Below are positions 37,153-44,866 of a stretch of 64,000 nucleotides of DNA, in pieces. Source of the stretch: Pseudoalteromonas shioyasakiensis (GTDB lineage: Bacteria > Pseudomonadota > Gammaproteobacteria > Enterobacterales > Alteromonadaceae); the NCBI RefSeq assembly GCF_024518675.1, contig NZ_JANIGL010000003.1, positions 372,001 through 436,000 of the forward strand. The letters run 5' to 3'. The position numbers and the translations under genes are program-made. Each line of letters opens with the position of its first letter. The first letter of the stretch is position 1. The notes below the pieces were generated by a model. That model made no database searches. It saw nothing but the letters and a program-made list of their open reading frames with translations, and was not told the DNA's origin.

Positions 37153-38340
37153 CTACTTACATAAGTTATAAATATCAATTACATCCTGCTTAGTGACACA
37201 GCGCTTACCTAGCGCAGCCAGTTCTCCTGCATTAGCAAATAACCGCATGGCATCCTCTGCCATCAAATCAAATTTTTCATCTGGAATACCTACATCACCC
37301 AAAGTTAAATAGGAGTGAGTGCTTTTAAACCACTTAGCAACCTCGTGAGATAGCATGGCTGCCGCTTTCAAGTCATCTGGCTCAGTTACTGCAAAACAAC
37401 GTCGTGCTAACTTGGCCCAACGTGCTGGCATTGCATCAGCGAAAAAGGCTAAATAAGCCACAATTAAAACCACCATCCCCCTACCGCAAGGTAAATCATA
37501 ACGAGCACTTAATGGCATTTCTAAACACTGTAATGGCATTCTGGTCAACTTATCTTGAGCCTGAGCGCCGGAACCTGCAAAAATAGCACACAGTGCTAGC
37601 TGACCACGAACGGCATCATTATCGATGTCATATATAATTTGTTCAGTGCTATCTTTAAGACATAAAATCATGCTTTCAGTGAGCCTATCTGCAAACTCAG
37701 ACTCATCTGTGCTAACTAAATAGCTCGCTAATAAGCTTGAAAAAATACTAATACAGCTATCTTGAGTCAGTCTAAGCGGCACTGAAGTATGTATTTGTGG
37801 ATCAACAAGTGCCATTGTCGGGTAAAACACGTCAGTTTGCGTTATCCCCTTCTCATGGGTGCGTGAATTTACCACCACCGCTGTACTATTAACTTCGGAA
37901 CCGACGGTTGCAATGCTTGGTATGGCAATGAGTGGATACGCACCTAAAAAGCGCTTTGGTGCTTTACCTGCCTGCATAATGTAATCCCAACAGCTGCCGC
38001 CTGAAAACGCGGTAGCCGCGATATATTTCCCAGCATCAATAACACTGCCACCACCTAGCGCAATAACAAAATCACATTCCTGTGAAATAAATAACGCAGT
38101 TGCTTTATCAATCGTATTAGAGCGCGGATTAGGCTCTATGGCTGCAAAAACAACATAATCAATTGCCGCCGCTTGTAGCGAGCTCTGCATACTCTCAAGT
38201 GTATTATCGAGTCCATTGCCACGAGCGTAACTGACAATCATCGCTTTTTGGCCATAGTTTTTCGCGTTTATACCCAGTTCATCAAGTCGACCAGGGCCAT
38301 ATACCAATTTTGTAGGAAAATGCCATTCAAATGGATTCAT
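37153..38340 (-). CDS. Iron-containing alcohol dehydrogenase-fold protein lacking the usual metal ligands
   Basis: 395 residues, close in length and overall pattern to YqhD-type Fe-ADH proteins (WHFPTKLVYGPGRLDEL, IEPNPRSNTIDKA, LGGGSVIDAGKYIA, PSIATVGSEVNSTAVV). The NAD(P)-binding GGGS (96-99) is intact. In YqhD the metal is bound by Asp194, His198, His267 and His281. Aligning by eye, these fall on S198, S202, M275 and C285 here, within QDSCISIFSSLLASY and CLEMPLSARYDLPCGRG. So the normal Zn/Fe site appears lost. It may be a pseudoenzyme, a sensor, or an enzyme with a changed mechanism. It lies beside the alginate regulator and shares its operator-like motif, so a link to ketodeoxyuronate metabolism is plausible but unproven. 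Confidence 0.82.
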   Translation of the reverse strand: MNPFEWHFPTKLVYGPGRLDELGINAKNYGQKAMIVSYARGNGLDNTLESMQSSLQAAAIDYVVFAAIEPNPRSNTIDKATALFISQECDFVIALGGGSVIDAGKYIAATAFSGGSCWDYIMQAGKAPKRFLGAYPLIAIPSIATVGSEVNSTAVVVNSRTHEKGITQTDVFYPTMALVDPQIHTSVPLRLTQDSCISIFSSLLASYLVSTDESEFADRLTESMILCLKDSTEQIIYDIDNDAVRGQLALCAIFAGSGAQAQDKLTRMPLQCLEMPLSARYDLPCGRGMVVLIVAYLAFFADAMPARWAKLARRCFAVTEPDDLKAAAMLSHEVAKWFKSTHSYLTLGDVGIPDEKFDLMAEDAMRLFANAGELAALGKRCVTKQDVIDIYNLCK

Positions 38341-38442
38341 TTGAATTTCTCGATAATGTTAGCTGCAACATGCAATAAATCAGCATTGATACCTACTTTA
38401 AAATTTATATATACAACGAGCAACATACCAGCACAACAAAAC

Positions 38443-38520
38443 TGGTAAACCAAGGTGTAAGACACAGATTAATAACACCGCAATTAATTGTCAACCAATA
38501 ATTAAACTTGTTATTACCAA
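38443..38520. promoter_or_regulatory. Candidate GntR operators upstream of the Fe-ADH-like gene
   Basis: The 313-bp gap between the Fe-ADH-like gene and the divergent RhtA-like gene has two sites like those at 36083-36134. One is TGGTAAACCA (38443-38452), a perfect palindrome of the FadR type. The other is GTTATTACCAA (38510-38520), an exact reverse complement of TTGGTAATAAC at 36124-36134. I see no gene in this gap. Confidence 0.5.
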
Positions 38521-38653
38521 TGACCTAAAATGTAAATTTTGCTTTTACGATTAGAGGGGGAGTTAATGCCTCTACACTAGTCGCAAATATATTAAATTCC
38601 TGCCTGAGCCTGTACACTCTGCACATCGTCAGTTTTACTTTTTGTATCTAAAT

Positions 38654-39517
38654 ATGTTTCGAGCTATTCCTCCATTTTTTATAGCCGTTGTGTGTGTCCT
38701 ACTTGCTATGGTTACCATTCAATCTGGTGCCTCTATAGCAAAGCAGTTATTCCCACTGATCGGCCCTGAAGGCACCACCGCATTAAGGTTAGGTTTTTCT
38801 GCTTTTATTTTGTGTTTAGTATTTCGCCCTTGGCGAGCTTTTCCGCCAATCGGTCAACGTATACCGATTGTGATATATGGCTTAAGTCTGGGTGGAATGA
38901 ATATTCTCTTTTATTACGCCATTGAGCGCATTCCCCTTGGTATTGGCGTTGCCCTTGAATTTACAGGCCCATTAGCAGTGGCTTTGCTGTCATCAAGACG
39001 TAAGCGTGATTTATTTTGGGTTGCCTGTGCTATTGCTGGCATCATTTTATTATTACCGGATATGAGCGGTGAAGAAAGTTTAGATCCTATCGGCGTAATT
39101 TTAGCTCTGGGCGCTGGTGCTTGTTGGGCTGGCTATATTTTATTTGGCAAAAAAACAGGGAATCAGGGCTCAGGCGGAATGACGGTTGCGTTAGGGATGA
39201 GTGTAGCTGCAATTGTATTGGTACCTTATGGCGCTTTTCATCAAGGAGGGAGCTTACTTAGTTTGGAAGTAATACCTTTAGGTATATTAATAGCAATTAT
39301 GTCTAGCGCATTACCCTATACACTTGAAATGGTTGCCCTGCGAAATATGCCTGCACAAGGATTTAGTATTATGATGAGTTTAGAACCCGCGATTGCAGCT
39401 ATGGCTGGGTTTATGATACTGGGTGAGCTTTTAACATTTTGGCAATGGCTAGCAATTGCATTGGTAATAATCGCATCAGTTGGTAGCTCTGCATCTGCGG
39501 CAAAACAAACCACTTAA
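38654..39517 (+). CDS. rhtA: EamA-family amino-acid exporter, RhtA-like
   Basis: 287 residues from the ATG at 38654 (a TTG four codons earlier is possible; neither has a strong ribosome-binding site). Ten membrane helices in two EamA repeats are evident. The N-terminus (MVTIQSGASIAKQLFPLIGP, then TTALRLGFSAFIL and FRPWR) matches E. coli RhtA, the threonine/homoserine exporter, better than generic EamA proteins. The helix IGVALEFTGPLAVALLSSRR is also shared. It most likely exports threonine, homoserine or similar amino acids from the cytoplasm. It is divergent from the Fe-ADH-like gene and has no obvious functional link to it. Confidence 0.88.
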   Translation: MFRAIPPFFIAVVCVLLAMVTIQSGASIAKQLFPLIGPEGTTALRLGFSAFILCLVFRPWRAFPPIGQRIPIVIYGLSLGGMNILFYYAIERIPLGIGVALEFTGPLAVALLSSRRKRDLFWVACAIAGIILLLPDMSGEESLDPIGVILALGAGACWAGYILFGKKTGNQGSGGMTVALGMSVAAIVLVPYGAFHQGGSLLSLEVIPLGILIAIMSSALPYTLEMVALRNMPAQGFSIMMSLEPAIAAMAGFMILGELLTFWQWLAIALVIIASVGSSASAAKQTT

Positions 39518-39540
39518 CAGCTCATAACCATGATTGGGTT

Positions 39541-39563
39541 TAGCTCCCCCCTTAGGGGAGCTA
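39541..39563. terminator. Bidirectional terminator between convergent genes
   Basis: TAGCTCCCC (39541-39549), a five-base loop, then GGGGAGCTA (39555-39563) is a perfect 9-bp stem between the exporter stop at 39517 and the convergent chemoreceptor stop at 39587. Confidence 0.75.
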
Positions 39564-39586
39564 TTGCTGTTAAATTTAGATAGCAA

Positions 39587-41500
39587 CTAGTTTAATTTAA
39601 ACTTACCTACGATATCGCTTAACTGGTTATTTAATTTGGCAATTTCATCGACCTCGTCATGAACGGTATTACCACTAAAAGTCAGTTTCTCTACCATTAA
39701 GTGAATACGATTCATATTTTGGCTAATGCTCTGAATTACTACATTTTGCTCATCAGCAGAACTCGATATTTGAATACTGATATCATTAATTTTATTAACA
39801 TATCCATTCATAGCTTCTAAGCTAGAGGCAATGCCGACTGCTTCGTTTACCGTTTTTTCACTGCTATTTTTTGTACTACCAATTGAGTCAACAACATTAC
39901 TTGCACCACTTTGTAACTTAGCCAGCGCCTTTTCAATTTCACCGGTACTATCTTGCGTGCGAGCTGCTAATGCCCTGACCTCATCGGCAACAACGGCAAA
40001 ACCACGTCCTTGCTCTCCCGCTCTTGCAGCCTCTATCGCTGCATTGAGTGCAAGAAGGTTAGTTTGATCAGCGATTGCACCAATAACATTTAAAATAGAG
40101 CTAATGTCTTGGGTTTCCTCACTCATCGTAGTGACACTTTTACTGGCTGAATCAATTTCACCCATCAACTTAGTTAAACTATGCTGTGCATTAATAATGG
40201 TACTTTTTGAAGCTTCAGCAGAATCGTTTGCCTCATGAGTAAATTGTGCCGCTTCACTGGCATTTTGCGCAACAAGTTCTGCAGTTGTGCCTAGCTCATC
40301 CATGGCAGTAACAACTTGGTTAGTCTCTAAGTGATGCTGATCTAATATTTTTGTTGTGGTATCTGAGTGCTCACGAAGGTTGATAACACCATTAGATAAG
40401 CTGTTCGTTACTGTTTTGACGTCTAACATCATGGTATGCAGACTTTCTATAAATAGATTAATACCATGGGCTATTTCACCTAAGTCGTCATTACTACGCA
40501 CCGCTAAGCGTTGTGTTAAATCACCATCGCCTCTTGATAAGCTTAAAACTAACTCTTTAAGTGCGATTACCGGACGATAAATATGATTAAGTACCACAAT
40601 CAAAATAACCACAAAAATAACGGCGATCACTGCAGACCAAACGACTAGCTGCCAAGAGACTTTATTAACGCTCGCCAGTGCTGTTTTTTTATCAATCGCA
40701 TTAATTAAATACCACTTTTCAGAGCCCATCAGGTTAATTTGTGTCGCAAACACAAAACTAGGCAACCCTTCGATTTGTTGCTCAATCATAGTGGTTTCAT
40801 TATTTAGTAGCTGTCCTGATACATCATTAAAGTCTTCCATTTCATGAATGTACGAGCGAATTTTGGCATACTCTGCTGTCGACGCCAGTACCAGACCATC
40901 CGCATCAACAATCATAGAAACTGCACCTGGAATGACATTTACGCCTTCTAATGTTTTTTGTAAATGATCCAATCTTACATCAGCAAGCAATACACCATTT
41001 TTAATCGGTTGCACGGCGCCTAAAATTGGCGCGCCTTCTTTGGTAAAAAATACATCACTCAATGCTAAGCTATTCACCTTTTTACCAAGTTGATACCACG
41101 GGCGAGTACGCGGATCGTACTTTTCAGTTCGACCAATGCCATTGGGGAAGGTGCTCGATGAAGCAATAGAAACATAAGACGTACCATCATCGAAACCTAG
41201 AGTAATTTTATAAACCCCTGCTATGCGAGCAGCAAATTCCATGTATTTTTCATGGCTTGTTTGATAGTCGTATTGTTTATATAAACTTGCTAATTCAACG
41301 ACAGGACGAGCATTATCACTCACATACTTCTCAATGTTTTTTGTTTCATATTTTGAAGAGGTTTGAATAGTATGAATAAGATCTTTTGTTGTCAGTTTTG
41401 TTAGTTGTGCAATTGATATATAACTGGTCAGCCCTAAAGCAATTACCAGTAACCCAACCACAACAACGATTAAAACGTGTTTAAAACCAAGTTGGTTCAT
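39587..41500 (-). CDS. Methyl-accepting chemotaxis protein with dCache ligand-binding domain
   Basis: 637 residues. Membrane helices lie at about 10-30 and 282-305, with a periplasmic dCache_1 domain between them. The latter includes [14 protein letters not shown], where R-x-W-Y is part of the motif known for amino-acid-binding dCache sensors, and [12 protein letters not shown], which supplies a downstream Asp. An amino-acid ligand is therefore possible. HAMP ([20 protein letters not shown]) and a full signalling domain ([20 protein letters not shown], then [13 protein letters not shown]) follow. It ends DIVGKFKLN with no CheR-binding pentapeptide. It is monocistronic, 174 bp from the PAS-GGDEF gene upstream. 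Confidence 0.94.
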   Translation of the reverse strand: MNQLGFKHVLIVVVVGLLVIALGLTSYISIAQLTKLTTKDLIHTIQTSSKYETKNIEKYVSDNARPVVELASLYKQYDYQTSHEKYMEFAARIAGVYKITLGFDDGTSYVSIASSSTFPNGIGRTEKYDPRTRPWYQLGKKVNSLALSDVFFTKEGAPILGAVQPIKNGVLLADVRLDHLQKTLEGVNVIPGAVSMIVDADGLVLASTAEYAKIRSYIHEMEDFNDVSGQLLNNETTMIEQQIEGLPSFVFATQINLMGSEKWYLINAIDKKTALASVNKVSWQLVVWSAVIAVIFVVILIVVLNHIYRPVIALKELVLSLSRGDGDLTQRLAVRSNDDLGEIAHGINLFIESLHTMMLDVKTVTNSLSNGVINLREHSDTTTKILDQHHLETNQVVTAMDELGTTAELVAQNASEAAQFTHEANDSAEASKSTIINAQHSLTKLMGEIDSASKSVTTMSEETQDISSILNVIGAIADQTNLLALNAAIEAARAGEQGRGFAVVADEVRALAARTQDSTGEIEKALAKLQSGASNVVDSIGSTKNSSEKTVNEAVGIASSLEAMNGYVNKINDISIQISSSADEQNVVIQSISQNMNRIHLMVEKLTFSGNTVHDEVDEIAKLNNQLSDIVGKFKLN

Positions 41501-41674
41501 ATTTCACCTTTGTAATAAAGTAAGTAAATGTACGCGATAAAGCTTTTTATCGGGTACAGCTAAATACGAAATCAAAGGAAATCGAAGGAGGGGGAATTAA
41601 AAAGTTTTTCAGTAGTTGCAGGTACAATCTACCCATTAAGATTTAACAAGTCAATAATTTATGTAACATTTAGG

Positions 41675-42544
41675 TTAAGCACTTACTACACGGTTGCCAC
41701 CCGCTTTTTTGGCTGCATACATAGCTTTATCGGCATGTTGAATTAATTGGCGATCATTGTCGCCTTTGTCTGGATAAATGGCCATACCAATACTACTGGA
41801 AATTGTATGTGATTGACCTTCAATGACAAAAGAACGCTCACACGCTAACCTTATTTTTTCTGCGAGCTGCAGGGCATTATTATGATTTTTTACATCATGT
41901 AACAATATCAAAAATTCATCCCCCGCTAATCGTCCGACAGTATCAGACTTACGAACACAGCGTAATAATCGTTGCGCTATTGCCGTTAATAATTGATCTC
42001 CAATATGATGACCAAAATTATCATTAACGGCTTTAAAGCCATCTATATCGATAAACAATACGGCCAACAAAGTTACGTCACGTTCAGCTTTAAGCAAGCT
42101 AGTTTTTAAACGGTCTAAAAGCAAAATTCTGTTAGGTAAATTAGTTAGTGGATCATGGCCTACTAAGTAATGCAGCTTTTTTTCCATCTCTTTACGTTCA
42201 GTAATATCGTGCGCAACGGCTATTCGTACCTGGTGCTGCTCTGACCAACATACAGACCATAAAACAGACACTATATTGCCATTTTTACGGACCCAGCGAT
42301 TTTCAAAGCGAGGGTTTGCTGCACCAGATAATAATATCTCGACAGTTTCAAGCGTAAGCTCTCTGTCTTCATGATAAACAAATTCTATCATGGGTCGGCC
42401 AATAACCTCTTCAGCACGATAACCAAAAATAGTTTTGAAAGCAGCACTTACGAATAAAAAACGACCCTCTTTATCAACAACACAAACCGCATCCAGCATT
42501 AACTCTAGGACATCAGTCAAACTAACTAAATCATTTTTAATCAT
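41675..42544 (-). CDS. PAS-GGDEF diguanylate cyclase
   Basis: 289 residues, no membrane helix. A PAS domain (about 8-125: MLDAVCVVDKEGRFLFVSAA, IFGYRAEEVIGRPM, AVAHDITERKEME) is followed by a GGDEF domain with VGHDPLTNLPNRILL, FIDIDGFKAVNDNFGHHIGD and the active-site variant RLAGDEF. An RKSD inhibitory RxxD motif precedes it. AGDEF variants are often active, so it is still a likely cyclic-di-GMP synthase. It starts 29 bases after the hybrid kinase gene stop, in the same direction, so the two are probably one operon that ties phosphorelay input to cyclic-di-GMP. Confidence 0.92.
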   Translation of the reverse strand: MIKNDLVSLTDVLELMLDAVCVVDKEGRFLFVSAAFKTIFGYRAEEVIGRPMIEFVYHEDRELTLETVEILLSGAANPRFENRWVRKNGNIVSVLWSVCWSEQHQVRIAVAHDITERKEMEKKLHYLVGHDPLTNLPNRILLLDRLKTSLLKAERDVTLLAVLFIDIDGFKAVNDNFGHHIGDQLLTAIAQRLLRCVRKSDTVGRLAGDEFLILLHDVKNHNNALQLAEKIRLACERSFVIEGQSHTISSSIGMAIYPDKGDNDRQLIQHADKAMYAAKKAGGNRVVSA

Positions 42545-42573
42545 AGAGCCTGCTTTAGGGGAGGTTATTTATA

Positions 42574-44595
42574 TTAGCCCTTACTAGCTAATTGTTCAGA
42601 AACGCGGATGACAGCTTCTTCTATTGAGTGTAGTTTAAATGGCTTAGAAATAAACATATCCATGCCTGCCTCTTTACAAGCGACTTTATCAGTGGCAGAG
42701 GTGTTGGCAGTTAGCGCAACAATTAAAGTATCGCCAATTGGACTTAAGTTTGTTTTTCGTAAGATTTTAGTGGCTTCTAAGCCATCAAGCTGAGGCATAA
42801 CGCAATCCATAAAAATGAGGTTATATTGTTTTTGTTCACACTTAAATATGGCGTCTTGGCCATCAACAGCAAAGTCTGCTTTTATATTCAATTTATCAAG
42901 TGATGCCTCAAGTACTAACCTATTTATTTGATTATCATCGACCACTAAAACTGACAAGTCTTCAATACTCACTTCAAATGCATTTCGCTCAAAATGCTCA
43001 ACTTGAGCGGTCCCTATTTCTAATGGTATTTGGATGTTAAAAGTAGTTCCTTTATTTAAAGTACTTTGTACCGCAATAGTGCCATGCATATAATCAACAA
43101 GCTCTTTTACTATTGCCAACCCTAGTCCTGTTCCACCGACGCTTTTTGTTACATCAACTTCCTGCGTGAAAGGAGAGAATAATGATTTTAAAAACTCTTT
43201 GGTCATACCTCGGCCACTATCCGAAACCGTTATATCCAACATTATTTTAGGCGCTTGTTCAAAAGAGCTTACAGTAAGGTTTACACCTCCGCTTTCTGTG
43301 AATTTAAGTGCATTACTTAATAAGTTAGACAAAATTTGGCTCAATCGGGCATTGTCACAATAAGCCCAGCAGTTATCATCGATTTTTATAGAAGTTTGAA
43401 AATCAACATTTTTGTCTTTAAATAGAGGTAAATAAAGAGAGGCTAAATCCACAAAGATTGTTTTTAATAAGAAGTGATTAGGTTCTAATTTAAGCTCACC
43501 ATGATTAATTTTCGAAAAATCCAGCACCTCATTAATTATACTAAGTAATATGTCTGCACTTCTTAATGCAACTTTTAACTTTTCAACTCGGCGCTCTTCA
43601 TTTTGTTCATCGAGTAAAGTGGTTAGCATACCTATTATGCCATTAAGTGGTGTACGTAGCTCATGGCTTATTTTTGCTAGTAACATACTTCTATCTTCGA
43701 GCATTCGTTCTGCAAGCGCTTTTTTATTTTTCAGCTCTTCACGAAGTTCAACAGATTCAGTGACATCTTGTAGCGTGCCAAATAAACGTACACATTTATC
43801 GTCAACGAACTCAGCTTCACCCAACGTTGAAACCCATATACTTTGATTATTTGCAGTAATTAATTGTAGTTCTAAGTCCCACTTATTCCCGCTCTCAATA
43901 GCTGTCTCAACAGCATTAGTAATGCTGTCACGGCTCTTTCCTGCTGTAAAAAATTCAATCGCAGACTCTAAGTCCGGTTGATAAGACGAAGGAACTTGAT
44001 AAATACGCCTAGTTTGTTCACTCCATGTTACTTTATCTAACAGTAAATCCACTTCCCACGTGCCAATTTTTGCAACGCTTTCTAGTTTTAGTAAAGTGCT
44101 GTTATTTTGTATTAGTTGCTCAGTTGCTCTTTTGCGGGCTTCTTCTACACCTAACCATTGTGCAAGCAGTTCAACATAATCGTAAGCTTGATCTGAAAAA
44201 GGAGGCGAGACTTTGGCTGCTGAGAAATTAACAGTCCCATATATTTCTTCACCAACTATAATTGGAGCGCCAATATAAGACTCTAATTTAAAATTTAAGT
44301 AGCAGGGGTGGTTTGCCACACAACTAGTTGAGGCTTTATTAAAAGCAACTGCACTGCCAGCTGCCAATGTATGGACACAATAAGTGCCTTCTAAATCGAA
44401 GGTAGTACCTACAGGTAATGAATTATCAGGTGTAATAACGTGCTTAACAAGGTAAGTACCATCAATAACCTTACTTACAATCGCAATCTCTAAATCAAAA
44501 ACTTCAAGTCCAAATTTAAGAAGCTTATCTACTTTTTCATCAAAGCTTTGTGTTTGATCTGATACTATATCATGAAAACTTCTCAGAAAATTCAA
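42574..44595 (-). CDS. Cytoplasmic hybrid histidine kinase (GAF-PAS-HisKA-HATPase-REC)
   Basis: 673 residues without membrane helices. An N-terminal GAF domain (about 10-155: GTYCVHTLAAGSAVAFNKAS, SYIGAPIIVGEEIYGTVNFS) precedes a PAS domain (about 170-285: IGTWEVDLLLDKVTWSEQTR). The HisKA box is [16 protein letters not shown] and the HATPase boxes are NLLSNALKFT, DSGRGM and [11 protein letters not shown]-terminal receiver (about 550-668) has VLVVDDNQINR, LIFMDCVMPQLDG and SKPFK. GAF cysteines (YCVH, SCVANHPCY) could report redox or bind a small ligand, which is speculative. It heads a probable two-gene operon with the PAS-GGDEF protein. No HPt domain is present. Confidence 0.93.
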   Translation of the reverse strand: MNFLRSFHDIVSDQTQSFDEKVDKLLKFGLEVFDLEIAIVSKVIDGTYLVKHVITPDNSLPVGTTFDLEGTYCVHTLAAGSAVAFNKASTSCVANHPCYLNFKLESYIGAPIIVGEEIYGTVNFSAAKVSPPFSDQAYDYVELLAQWLGVEEARKRATEQLIQNNSTLLKLESVAKIGTWEVDLLLDKVTWSEQTRRIYQVPSSYQPDLESAIEFFTAGKSRDSITNAVETAIESGNKWDLELQLITANNQSIWVSTLGEAEFVDDKCVRLFGTLQDVTESVELREELKNKKALAERMLEDRSMLLAKISHELRTPLNGIIGMLTTLLDEQNEERRVEKLKVALRSADILLSIINEVLDFSKINHGELKLEPNHFLLKTIFVDLASLYLPLFKDKNVDFQTSIKIDDNCWAYCDNARLSQILSNLLSNALKFTESGGVNLTVSSFEQAPKIMLDITVSDSGRGMTKEFLKSLFSPFTQEVDVTKSVGGTGLGLAIVKELVDYMHGTIAVQSTLNKGTTFNIQIPLEIGTAQVEHFERNAFEVSIEDLSVLVVDDNQINRLVLEASLDKLNIKADFAVDGQDAIFKCEQKQYNLIFMDCVMPQLDGLEATKILRKTNLSPIGDTLIVALTANTSATDKVACKEAGMDMFISKPFKLHSIEEAVIRVSEQLASKG

Positions 44596-44816
44596 AGTGT
44601 AGCTCCTTAATGCTCAAATTCTAAGCTCAATATTTAACTGATGAGGGTAGTATTTTTATCCTACCCAAACAATAATGTAGCCAATTTAATAAAGCAATTT
44701 ATTCCGTGTTTATCTTTGTAGTTAGAATAAATTAAAACAGTGCATTGTAATTTACCCGTTAAATAATTTATTTAGTAATTACTCTATTAACGATTGTTAA
44801 TAAAAGCACATCAATA

Positions 44817-44835
44817 TACAATGGTAACCATTATC
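44817..44835 (+). promoter_or_regulatory. Fur box upstream of the first TonB receptor
   Basis: The 19 bases TACAATGGTAACCATTATC match the Fur consensus GATAATGATAATCATTATC at 15 of 19 positions and lie about 30 bp before the receptor start. Iron repression of the receptor and its downstream genes is expected. Confidence 0.7.
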
Positions 44836-44866
44836 ATTTATAGTTACCAAAGGACTACAGTCGCTA

